Origin: Stigonema ocellatum SAG 48.90 = DSM 106950
GTDB taxonomy: Bacteria; Cyanobacteriota; Cyanobacteriia; Cyanobacteriales; Nostocaceae
DNA: 64,000 bases
Assembly (NCBI GenBank): GCA_016903675.1
Contig: JADQBA010000018.1
Location: forward strand, 37,630-101,629
Reading direction: 5' to 3'
A program made the position numbers and the translations under genes. Of the stretch, positions 1 to 7,085 are shown piece after piece. Below the pieces are notes generated by a model, which worked only from the letters and a program-made list of their open reading frames with translations, ran no database searches and had not been told where the DNA came from. Position 1 is the stretch's first letter. Each line of letters opens with the position of its first letter.

Positions 1-1
1 T

Positions 2-322
2 TTTGCTGCACTTTATGACGAAAAAAAGCGTAATACTTATACAATAGATAATGATTGGGGCTTGTTTGAAGTCCCTTTGATTCTTGGTAAAGTTTTTGTT
101 ATTGATCCTGAGAAAATTGATCTAGTAGAACTAAATAACTGTTCATGGTTAGTTGCTCATTTTATCGCTCGCGATGGTATTCTTCTTTACGAAAAAGACC
201 CTGGAGGATTTGAATATTTTCGGCTAACTTCATTAAGACCAGAATCAGAAATGAAGAAATTCCGTCAAGAACAACGCCAGCTTATTGAAATGGAGTTTAA
301 AAAATGGAAAGTAGAAATTTAG
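2..322 (+). CDS. MNT-type nucleotidyltransferase, C-terminal part (gene runs off the left edge)
   Basis: The reading frame is open from base 2, so the 5' end lies outside the window. The visible 106 residues end like minimal nucleotidyltransferases of the MNT/HepT toxin-antitoxin family: a hydrophobic strand, then IDLVELN, then a stretch ending in the ILLYEKDP motif. In MNT/HepT modules this enzyme neutralises HepT by adding AMP to it. The catalytic GSxAxG and DxD residues would be upstream and are not visible. It overlaps a HepT-like start at 304 by 19 bases, the usual arrangement. Its intact partner is missing, so its present role is unclear. The domain call is from remembered family patterns. 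Confidence 0.6.
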   Translation, partial: FAALYDEKKRNTYTIDNDWGLFEVPLILGKVFVIDPEKIDLVELNNCSWLVAHFIARDGILLYEKDPGGFEYFRLTSLRPESEMKKFRQEQRQLIEMEFKKWKVEI

Positions 323-447
323 ACTTGGAAGTAGTTTTAGTCAGACTTAGGTTGATAGTAAAATATCGCAATACTTTGGATGAGTATAGGTCTATCAGCC
401 TTGATGATTACTTAAGTGACTTTCATAAACAATATTTAAGGATATGA
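304..447 (+). pseudogene. HepT toxin remnant, truncated at the cas3' start
   Basis: An ATG at 304 opens a 47-residue frame beginning MESRNLDLEVVLVRL and containing YRSISLDDYLSDF, which matches the N-terminal helices of HepT-family RNases. HepT proteins usually have over 100 residues and carry their RxxxxxxH active site near the C-terminus. Here the frame stops at 445-447 and no continuation is seen in other frames. The stop overlaps the cas3' start as ATGA, so the remnant may now serve to couple translation into cas3'. It is probably inactive as a toxin. The break suggests that the cas genes were joined to an old MNT/HepT operon at this point. Confidence 0.55.
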
Positions 448-2555
448 CTACAAACTACACAATAACTCTCAAGCCTGTCTACTCTCAGACAGCGCCAACA
501 CCAGAAAACGTGAAGCTACCTGACGGCTTGTCGCTTTCTTGGCATCAAGTTGAAACATTTAAAGCACTACAAGACCCAGACATTGATGTTGTCTTCAATA
601 TAGCAATGACAGGTGATGGCAAAAGTTTGGCTGCTTTTCTTTCTGCGATGACCAATCGCACTTACACTTTAGCCATGTACCCCACCAATGAACTGGCGAG
701 AGATCAGAAAAAACAGGTGGAAGGTTACAAAGGGAAATTTCAGCCAAAGTACGATCCGCAAATTCATCGCTTAACAGCGGCGATTCTGGAGGAATACGTA
801 GTTACAGGCAAGTTACCTTCCAAACTAGAAGGTATAGAAGATTTTTCCAGTCTGTACGAAATTCTCCTAACAAATCCTGACCTTTTCCACTACATTCATA
901 ACTTCTACTACCTTAGAGGTAAAATAGATAATCCTGACCGATTATTTCGCCGCATAGATGAAAAATACAAGTTATTTATTTATGATGAATTTCATATTTT
1001 TTCATCTCCCCAAGTGGCGAGTGTTATTAATACTATTCTTCTGATAAAACACACGTCTAACCATCAGAAAAAATTTCTATTTCTCTCTGCTACTCCTAAT
1101 GAAATATTAAAAGGTTTTCTAGAAAATGCTGGAATAAAAGCGAAATTTATTAACCCTGTTGAGGTTGGCGCTTATAAATTTGAGTTACCTGATAACAAAG
1201 AAGGCTGGAGGCAGATTAGTCAACCTATTGAATTGATATTTCCTCAGGGACTAGAACCAAATTTACGTTCTAGTTACGCTTGGTTAGAAGAAAATGCGGA
1301 ACCAGTCATTTTAAAATTTTTCCAAGACTATCCAAACAGCAAAGGAGCAATCATTCTTAATTCTATTGCAGCAGTGAAAAAGCTCCTACCCAAATTCAAG
1401 GAGATTTTTGAACCGCGATGGCAAGTGCGAGAGAACACAGGTTTAACTGGGGAGACGGAAAAATCTAACTCAGTTGTAGAAGCAGATTTACTTCTAGGTA
1501 CATCTACTATTGATGTTGGCGTAGACTTTCGGATTAATTTCTTAGTGTTTGAAGCAGCAGATGCAGGAAATTTTATTCAACGTTTTGGTAGACTTGGCAG
1601 GCATCCAGATTTTGAAACTTATCAAGCTTATGCACTTCTACCTAACTTTTTAGTAGGACGGTTGTTTGAGGATAAGTCTCATCCTTTGGAAGATAGAGAA
1701 ATTTATGACCGGATAAGGTTTACAAACGCCATTCGTTCCTCTTGGATTTTTAAAAACGAATTTGAGCGATATCCAAAGCGGTGGGGTGGTATGCAGTCAG
1801 CTTATATCTACTCTAAGCTACAAGGCAACCTTCACATGAAGGAAAAATATCCAGAGTTGGCTCAAAAGTTTGGTGTCAGCATTCAAAAAGCCTTGGGAAT
1901 TAGTATCAAGCAAATGAATGCACAATTTTATCGTTGTCAAAGTGAGGGAAAAACAAAAATTATTGATGAAGCGCGTAGTTTTCGTGGAAGTAGTCAGTTA
2001 GATTGTGCAATTTATGATTTAACTAACCCCGATGAACCAGAAGCAGAACGGTTTAAGATGTATCATCTTCCTGGCATTCTCAACAACTTTATTTTTGAGT
2101 TGTGGGATGAGACAAGTTTTATCAAAAAAGCTGAGAGTGCTGGAGTAATAACCAAGCGATTTGAAAAATCTTTGTGTTATTTGAAATTCAGAGATTACCG
2201 AGAAGTACGGGAAGATTGGTACTTCTATTACCCAGGAAATATTAAAGAACTGGCTAAAACAGGAAAGGTACAGGTTCTCAAAGATTTGGAAATATGCCAA
2301 CCTCATGGCTACGGTATCCAGCAAATAAGCGACGCTATGGGAAGACGTAAACTGGTGTGTTTTATTTCTGATCGCGATCGCAACTATTTACGTGCCACTC
2401 TCGGACTACCCATACATTTTGAAGCTTACCCCCTCACTGACCAGCCAGAGGATAGAAGTCCTCGCTACACCATTACCTTTGGACAGGATGCGTTGCTGTT
2501 GGAAACCTTAACCTGGCATTGGAAACCAAAGGACGATGAAGGATGGATATGCTGA
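444..2555 (+). CDS. cas3: Type I-D CRISPR helicase Cas3' (no HD domain)
   Basis: A superfamily 2 helicase of 703 residues that should unwind target DNA after the I-D effector binds. Walker A (TGDGKS) lies near residues 56-61, the DEFH box at 181-184, the SAT motif at 215-217, GTSTIDVGVDF follows, and motif VI (QRFGRLGR) is near 379-386. No HD nuclease domain is present, as is normal in type I-D, where the HD sits in Cas10d. The ATG overlaps the preceding stop (ATGA), implying translational coupling with the HepT remnant and transcription from upstream of the window. A 449-base gap then separates it from the rest of the effector genes, which probably have their own promoter. Confidence 0.93.
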   Translation: MTTNYTITLKPVYSQTAPTPENVKLPDGLSLSWHQVETFKALQDPDIDVVFNIAMTGDGKSLAAFLSAMTNRTYTLAMYPTNELARDQKKQVEGYKGKFQPKYDPQIHRLTAAILEEYVVTGKLPSKLEGIEDFSSLYEILLTNPDLFHYIHNFYYLRGKIDNPDRLFRRIDEKYKLFIYDEFHIFSSPQVASVINTILLIKHTSNHQKKFLFLSATPNEILKGFLENAGIKAKFINPVEVGAYKFELPDNKEGWRQISQPIELIFPQGLEPNLRSSYAWLEENAEPVILKFFQDYPNSKGAIILNSIAAVKKLLPKFKEIFEPRWQVRENTGLTGETEKSNSVVEADLLLGTSTIDVGVDFRINFLVFEAADAGNFIQRFGRLGRHPDFETYQAYALLPNFLVGRLFEDKSHPLEDREIYDRIRFTNAIRSSWIFKNEFERYPKRWGGMQSAYIYSKLQGNLHMKEKYPELAQKFGVSIQKALGISIKQMNAQFYRCQSEGKTKIIDEARSFRGSSQLDCAIYDLTNPDEPEAERFKMYHLPGILNNFIFELWDETSFIKKAESAGVITKRFEKSLCYLKFRDYREVREDWYFYYPGNIKELAKTGKVQVLKDLEICQPHGYGIQQISDAMGRRKLVCFISDRDRNYLRATLGLPIHFEAYPLTDQPEDRSPRYTITFGQDALLLETLTWHWKPKDDEGWIC

Positions 2556-2569
2556 AAAAATTGTGGAGA

Positions 2570-2640
2570 AAGGGTTTGTGCCCGAAATCAGAAGGCTACA
2601 GTGTTTCAATCCCTAATGGGCTTCAATCCCTAATGGGAGT
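2570..2640 (-). ncRNA. CRISPR-repeat-like guide RNA candidate (CreR/CreA-like)
   Basis: On the minus strand two degenerate copies of the array repeat end lie in tandem: one at 2640-2621 (ending ATTAGGGATTGAAG) and one at 2620-2603 (CCCATTAGGGATTGAAAC). The second keeps a short CCC/GGG hairpin and the full ATTGAAAC 5' handle of a mature crRNA. The bases after it (2602 downward) begin ACTGTAGCCTT and would act as the guide. The same 11 bases with a GTT PAM occur at 2768-2755. A TATATA-rich box near 2690-2697 could be the minus-strand -10. The sequence match is seen; expression and loading into the I-D complex are inferred. Confidence 0.6.
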
Positions 2641-2701
2641 CTTTTGAGTATTCATACTCATGCAGTACTGCGCTGCTTTCCTTTCTCCTTAATATATAGT
2701 A

Positions 2702-2722
2702 CACGATATTGCGCCTATCGTG
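2702..2722. repeat. Inverted repeat, possible operator
   Basis: CACGATA and TATCGTG form a perfect 7-base stem with a 7-base spacer. It lies between the repeat-like guide and its target site. Two more palindromes, GAGTATTCATACTC (2646-2659) and GCAGTACTGC (2662-2671), lie just left of it and would form hairpins in the 5' part of a minus-strand transcript. Confidence 0.4.
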
Positions 2723-2728
2723 ATTCAC

Positions 2729-2742
2729 ATGGCTAAAGTAAC
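2729..2742 (-). promoter_or_regulatory. Second, imperfect target of the guide
   Basis: Read on the minus strand this is GTT-ACTTTAGCCAT, which keeps the GTT PAM and 9 of the first 11 guide positions (mismatches at 4 and 10). It is part of an imperfect direct repeat (GGCTAaAGTAACT at 2731-2743 and GGCTAcAGTAACT at 2757-2769), 26 bases from the perfect target. Confidence 0.4.
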
Positions 2743-2754
2743 TCATTTACTCAT

Positions 2755-2768
2755 AAGGCTACAGTAAC
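2755..2768 (-). promoter_or_regulatory. Perfect seed target of the repeat-like guide, with GTT PAM
   Basis: On the minus strand the sequence is GTT followed by ACTGTAGCCTT. The 11 bases equal the first 11 bases after the degenerate repeat handle at 2603, and the mismatched position 12 is followed by three further matches. GTN is the published type I-D PAM. The PAM side faces the candidate -35 box at 2771, so a bound complex would abut RNA polymerase. The match is seen; binding is inferred. Confidence 0.6.
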
Positions 2769-2770
2769 TA

Positions 2771-2800
2771 TTGACTTTTTGATGAGATGAATGCCAAAAT
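2771..2800 (+). promoter_or_regulatory. Candidate promoter for the toxin-antitoxin and effector genes
   Basis: TTGACT at 2771-2776 is a good -35 box. CAAAAT at 2795-2800 (18-base spacer) is a weak -10. It lies immediately right of the guide target and upstream of the whole toxin-antitoxin-cas10d run. The transcription start was not verified. Confidence 0.4.
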
Positions 2801-2961
2801 CGTACAAACATACTTCTCACACAAGATTCTTATGCACAGATAACGATATTTCTCAAATGCCAGAACGGTTACACAATCAGTTTCTGGACGGGCTTCCCGC
2901 AGAGGTAAATGGTAGCGCAGCCAATGGCTGGGAGTATATCGAAGTTAAGAAAGATGATTAG
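2791..2961 (+). CDS. Small unrecognised ORF in the leader before the antitoxin gene
   Basis: A 56-codon frame starting ATG at 2791 (MPKSYKHTSHTRFL) and ending WEYIEVKKDD, with an in-frame ATG at 2857 giving 34 residues. No strong ribosome site is seen, and the 2791 start falls inside the candidate -10 box, so if translated the shorter form is more likely. I do not recognise the protein. It could be a decayed gene end, a leader peptide or chance. Confidence 0.25.
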   Translation: MPKSYKHTSHTRFLCTDNDISQMPERLHNQFLDGLPAEVNGSAANGWEYIEVKKDD

Positions 2962-3004
2962 TGGGTTTGTTTAGATACATTACGTAAAATCTGGAGGAAC
3001 AGCA

Positions 3005-3265
3005 ATGACCAGAGATAACTTACTTTCCCGAATTTCTATCGACCCAAATGTTTGTTTTGGTAAACCTTGCATTCGCGGACATCGGATCTCGGTTGCCTTA
3101 ATTCTTGATCTCTTAGCTGCTGGAGAAACTATGGAGACAATCCTCGAAGAATATCCAGGTGTGGAAAAAGAGGATATTCAGGCGTGTATCGCCTACGGTG
3201 CTGAAATGGCAAGGGATTATTTTGTCGAGATTCCTGTGGGGACTCACAGGGAAACAAAAAAGTGA
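3005..3265 (+). CDS. DUF433 family antitoxin (VapB-like)
   Basis: An 86-residue protein with the DUF433 signature: IDPNVCFGKPCIRGHRIS near residues 11-28, then LILDLLAAGETMETILEEYPGVE, a winged-helix-like fold. Such proteins are the antitoxin partners of DUF5615 PIN-like toxins. A strong ribosome site GGAGGA (2993-2998) precedes the ATG. The stop overlaps the toxin start as GTGA, giving coupled translation. Its placement between cas3' and cas10d is unusual for type I-D operons. It probably also binds its own promoter, but no matching operator could be assigned with certainty. Confidence 0.85.
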   Translation: MTRDNLLSRISIDPNVCFGKPCIRGHRISVALILDLLAAGETMETILEEYPGVEKEDIQACIAYGAEMARDYFVEIPVGTHRETKK

Positions 3266-3645
3266 ATATCAAACTTGACGAAAATCTTGGTAACTTGCGG
3301 GTAGCTACACTGCTGCGTTTGGCAGGACATGATGTCGCAACAGTAAGAGAACAAGGTCTGACTTCAGCGCCAGATGAGCAATTAATTGAGATTTGCCGTA
3401 GTGAAGGCAGGGTATTAGTCACGTCAGATAGGGGATTTGGAAATCGTCTGAAATACAATCCCTCGAACTATACAGGAATAGTCCTCATTCGTTTATCTCC
3501 TCGTTCTCAATTTAATGAGTGGCGTGAAGCGATAGAGACATTAATTACTGGATTAGAAGCCGCAGATGTTACGGGAAAGTTGTGGATTATCAGCAAAGGA
3601 AATATTCAAGAGTATCAACCAATTGAATCAGAGGATAAAGATTGA
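3262..3645 (+). CDS. DUF5615 PIN-like toxin
   Basis: A 127-residue PIN-like ribonuclease candidate. The acidic residues expected for metal binding are visible: D6/E7 in KLDEN, D38/E39 in APDEQ and D56 in TSDRGFG. It starts with GTG inside the antitoxin stop, and its own stop overlaps the cas10d ATG as TGATG. Toxin, antitoxin and Cas10d should therefore be translated from one message. In the family this toxin is held by DUF433. Here its loss of repression would be tied to the state of the Cas effector, if the guide upstream works as proposed. The target RNA is unknown. Confidence 0.8.
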   Translation: MNIKLDENLGNLRVATLLRLAGHDVATVREQGLTSAPDEQLIEICRSEGRVLVTSDRGFGNRLKYNPSNYTGIVLIRLSPRSQFNEWREAIETLITGLEAADVTGKLWIISKGNIQEYQPIESEDKD

Positions 3646-6600
3646 TGGCTGAATTTGATGATAATCTTCCCGAAGAAGTCCCTGATTTTGATGCTGGAAG
3701 ATACGAAGATGATGAATCACCTGTCAAACGGGAACTACTGACGATTCGCTTATTTAAAGAAGCGGTTAAAAAAGCGAAAGGTAATGAAGGCGATCGCATT
3801 CTAGAAAACTTTGCAGAAAATGTTTTACCTAACCTCATTCAACAACTAGCAGCAGTGACTGCTAAGGGTGGTCGTTTTTTTGAAATAACTGTGGAAATAA
3901 TGAATGCTAAGAGGTTAGCAGAAGGCAAAAAACCAGTTCGTAGAGATAATGCAGGCGACCAATCTCTCACTGCACACCTACTGAACGGGTTGTTTCCTAC
4001 ATATCGCATTCTGAAGAAGCTACAAGCAGAAGAAGAAACAAATCCAGTTAAGCGGACTTGTGAAAAACTGCAAAGTTGTATATTTATAGTTTCCTACCTC
4101 CTACATGATTATGAGAAATTCCCTGACTATCAAGCTTGGTTAATTGCCAATAACGAGGAAGGGAAATTTCAGAATCGAGACTGGGAAGTAGACACGCCGA
4201 AAAAAGAAGATGCTCCCAATTTGGGACGTGAATACATTACCAAGAAGATTTTAGATTTTGGTTTACATCACTTACTTGGGGAACAATGGCAAGAATTTAT
4301 TGACGACATAATTGAGATTAGTAATAATTCAGGTGTGAAATACGATGCCGATTTAGGTCTTGCTACTAGAGGATTAAAAACCTTAGATGACGATAGACTA
4401 GATGATAGAATTAGACAAGTTCTCATTGACCTAGTTTCTCTCTCAGATTTATTTGCGTCTGTTGTCAAACATCCCAGAGATGTCGATAATGGTCGGTTAC
4501 CAACCCTAATTAGCAGATTAAGTAACCATCAATTCAAGCTTACTTATCACTCTCTTTCAGAAAATCGTGGTGTTCTTACCAATATCCTTAACAATGCTTT
4601 AATTGATGCACATCCTGAGGAATTTTATACACCATTGCTCTATCTGCCTGATGGCGTTGTTTATTTAGCTCATGCTGATGCTCCTAAAATTATAACTGAT
4701 CAACTTCCAGAAAAAGTAGTTAGCAAAATAAAAAGCCTTTGTGCAGAAAAGCTCAAGGAAAGACAAACAGGCTTTAATCGTGACGGTAAAGGTTTGAAAT
4801 TTGCTGATTACTACTGGCTGTTTTTTGATGTTGTTGGTTTAATGGAAGTCAGTATTGATGCAGCTTCTAGATTACTTCCCGACACAAAAAATGCTTCTTC
4901 TAGTAAGCGAGGTGAAAGCTTACAAGCTTATCAAGCACAAGGAGAATTACCAAATAATCTCAATTTACAATTTGTCGATGATATTCGTCTTGACCGCTTG
5001 GCAGAGTTTGGGGATATTCTTTGTCGTGGTATTTGGGGTAGTTGGTGTGAAAAAGTCAATGAATGGCAAAAACAACAGCAAAAAGCTAAAAGAAAAAATC
5101 CTCCTGAGTTAGACTTAACTCAAAAACTGGCTGAGTATTTAGGATTATCCGAGGAAATCTCAGCTATCAGACTCATCCAAGCACTGAAAAAGACAGGCGG
5201 TGTCCCTCTGGATTGGTATTATCTAGCAGCAGAATACTTTCGCCAACATCCTGGTAAAGATTTTACTCAGATTTTGGAAGTCATGAAAGGGATGGTGAAT
5301 TACGCTGCTAGTTTAATTCAACCCATATTAACGGAATTTCAAGACATTCCTGATGGATGGAATGATTTAGAAACCTACGTCAGTAGAGTTATTTTCCTAC
5401 CTACAGGAACAGTTTCAGTACCAGAAACTGCACCATTTTTAGTAGAATTAGAACGCTACAATGCTGCTAAGATAACTGGAAGAGGACGAGAAAACGTTTG
5501 TGCCATGTCTAGTTCCTCTTATACTGTTACTGAACAGATGGAGTCTGCAATGTTATTTGCTCCTCAAGTTTACAGTAACCGTCAGATTTTATTTAATGCT
5601 CAAGCAGCTAAACGGCAAATTTGCTCAATATGGTCGATTGAAATAATGTTAAGACAAATTTTGATGAATCAGACTAATGCCATAGGAGCCGATTTTGAGG
5701 GTCGGAAATATCGCTATCTCTACCTCTATCCTGCTTACTTCTTTACTCCAGAGACAAATAAATTTTTGCAGAAAGCTTATAACCAATTTACTCGTACTCG
5801 TTTTGATGCAGAAATGCGAAAACATTTCATCACAGAGAATCAAGTTGCTAAGTTTACGATTCAAAATTACCAAAAAGTTGATAACCTATTGATTAAAGAC
5901 AGTTTAAAATCAGACGATGACCGCACTTTCAAAATTAGCTTTCCGGAAAAGGAAACGCTGACATTCTTTTTTATAGGTTTACCACCAGAAGTTCGATACG
6001 AGAATGGTAAAGTTAAAGTTATAGAAACTGAATCTTGGGTGACGCCAGCTTGGCTAGCATTTGCATTACCGCTGGTTCTAGATGTCAAAGTTGTAGCATC
6101 AGAATCACCTGTTCCGCCTTTTATAAGCGGTGCTGAGTTTGAACAAACAGTTTTCTTAGATGGCGAACATCAAGCAATTCGTTCCTTGATTAAGCAAGAT
6201 AACTATCGCCTAGATAGCATCCTTCCTTATGCATCAGAAAAACGTAAATTTTCACCATTAAATGCACTAACTGCGGCTTATTCTATCCACTTGGAAGTAA
6301 ACCGTAAAAAAGATGGAGATCCAGATTGGGGTAAACTAGCAGACTTAGCGCGAGATTTAGAAACTAGCCCGCTCTATGTCTTTCATTATCTCAATAAATG
6401 GCTGAGGAAACAAGACAAGATTGAGTCTGTATCCATTGCGAAAATTCATCTGTATTTAGATTTTTGCAACTACTTTGAACCAGGAGGAAAAACTGTGAAT
6501 CAACTGCGTCAATTAACTGCCCTATATCGTCGTTTTTATCGTGCAAAAAGGCAATATGCCAAAGCCAATGCTGTTCTCAAACCGATTGATGAAGCTGCTG

Positions 6601-6992
6601 ATGTGCTTTTAAAATTTGATAAGGCTTTAGCTACTGATACTGAATCTTTAACAGATGTAGTCGCAGCACGTTTATCCAAGTTAATGAATAATGTGCGGCG
6701 GAAAGCAGCTGAAGGAAAACCCACTTTTATCTTTGTGGATGGGAAGTGGAAACCCGCTTTAACTCCTGAAGAAGAACGTCAAGCAGTCTATGAGTTTGCT
6801 CAGTATTTTGTGAAGGAGATTTTTGAGGGAAGTTTTAAGGGCGATCGCGCTCGTTTAGCAGGTACACAGCTTAACCTAATTCGAGATACCTGCGAATACC
6901 TGTATCGTCTAGCAGACGACGAAGAACGTCGCAACCTACCTGAAGAACAACCAGAAGAAGTACCAGATTTAGAATCAGATGAAGCAGCTTAG
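3645..6992 (+). CDS. cas10d: Type I-D large subunit Cas10d (Csc3) with HD nuclease
   Basis: A 1115-residue protein. An N-terminal HD domain is marked by H111 (AHLLNG) and H154-D155 in YLLHDYEKF. In type I-D this domain cleaves target DNA and replaces the HD of Cas3. The middle is the diverged Cas10 palm region without an obvious GGDD, and the C-terminus is helical and acidic. A TTG three bases upstream is in frame, but the ATG at 3645, which overlaps the toxin stop, is the more likely start. The last 165 codons can also be read separately as Cas11d. An intercistronic hairpin at 7011-7034 follows before csc2. Confidence 0.93.
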   Translation: MAEFDDNLPEEVPDFDAGRYEDDESPVKRELLTIRLFKEAVKKAKGNEGDRILENFAENVLPNLIQQLAAVTAKGGRFFEITVEIMNAKRLAEGKKPVRRDNAGDQSLTAHLLNGLFPTYRILKKLQAEEETNPVKRTCEKLQSCIFIVSYLLHDYEKFPDYQAWLIANNEEGKFQNRDWEVDTPKKEDAPNLGREYITKKILDFGLHHLLGEQWQEFIDDIIEISNNSGVKYDADLGLATRGLKTLDDDRLDDRIRQVLIDLVSLSDLFASVVKHPRDVDNGRLPTLISRLSNHQFKLTYHSLSENRGVLTNILNNALIDAHPEEFYTPLLYLPDGVVYLAHADAPKIITDQLPEKVVSKIKSLCAEKLKERQTGFNRDGKGLKFADYYWLFFDVVGLMEVSIDAASRLLPDTKNASSSKRGESLQAYQAQGELPNNLNLQFVDDIRLDRLAEFGDILCRGIWGSWCEKVNEWQKQQQKAKRKNPPELDLTQKLAEYLGLSEEISAIRLIQALKKTGGVPLDWYYLAAEYFRQHPGKDFTQILEVMKGMVNYAASLIQPILTEFQDIPDGWNDLETYVSRVIFLPTGTVSVPETAPFLVELERYNAAKITGRGRENVCAMSSSSYTVTEQMESAMLFAPQVYSNRQILFNAQAAKRQICSIWSIEIMLRQILMNQTNAIGADFEGRKYRYLYLYPAYFFTPETNKFLQKAYNQFTRTRFDAEMRKHFITENQVAKFTIQNYQKVDNLLIKDSLKSDDDRTFKISFPEKETLTFFFIGLPPEVRYENGKVKVIETESWVTPAWLAFALPLVLDVKVVASESPVPPFISGAEFEQTVFLDGEHQAIRSLIKQDNYRLDSILPYASEKRKFSPLNALTAAYSIHLEVNRKKDGDPDWGKLADLARDLETSPLYVFHYLNKWLRKQDKIESVSIAKIHLYLDFCNYFEPGGKTVNQLRQLTALYRRFYRAKRQYAKANAVLKPIDEAADVLLKFDKALATDTESLTDVVAARLSKLMNNVRRKAAEGKPTFIFVDGKWKPALTPEEERQAVYEFAQYFVKEIFEGSFKGDRARLAGTQLNLIRDTCEYLYRLADDEERRNLPEEQPEEVPDLESDEAA
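6495..6992 (+). CDS. cas11d: Cas11d small subunit, internal translation start within cas10d
   Basis: A GTG at 6495 in the cas10d frame is preceded by a perfect AGGAGG (6482-6487) with a 7-base spacer, a far better ribosome site than most starts in this window. Translation from it would yield a 165-residue helical protein starting MNQLRQLTALYRRF. Internal translation of Cas11d from the 3' end of cas10d is established for the I-D system of Synechocystis. The size and position here fit that. The ribosome site is seen; production of the protein is inferred. Confidence 0.75.
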   Translation: MNQLRQLTALYRRFYRAKRQYAKANAVLKPIDEAADVLLKFDKALATDTESLTDVVAARLSKLMNNVRRKAAEGKPTFIFVDGKWKPALTPEEERQAVYEFAQYFVKEIFEGSFKGDRARLAGTQLNLIRDTCEYLYRLADDEERRNLPEEQPEEVPDLESDEAA

Positions 6993-7010
6993 GTTTCTTC
7001 AACACTCCCT

Positions 7011-7034
7011 AGAGACATTCAATGTAATGTCTCT
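7011..7034. repeat. Intercistronic hairpin between cas10d and csc2
   Basis: AGAGACATT and AATGTCTCT form a perfect 9-base stem with a 6-base loop. There is no T-run, so it is more likely a message-processing or stability element than a terminator. It resembles the GAGAC palindromes found elsewhere in the window (28.47 kb, 50.93 kb, 61.86 kb). Confidence 0.5.
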
Positions 7035-7085
7035 ACGATAAATTACCGATTTTCTATGAAATTTTACTCAATTTTGGAGACACAT

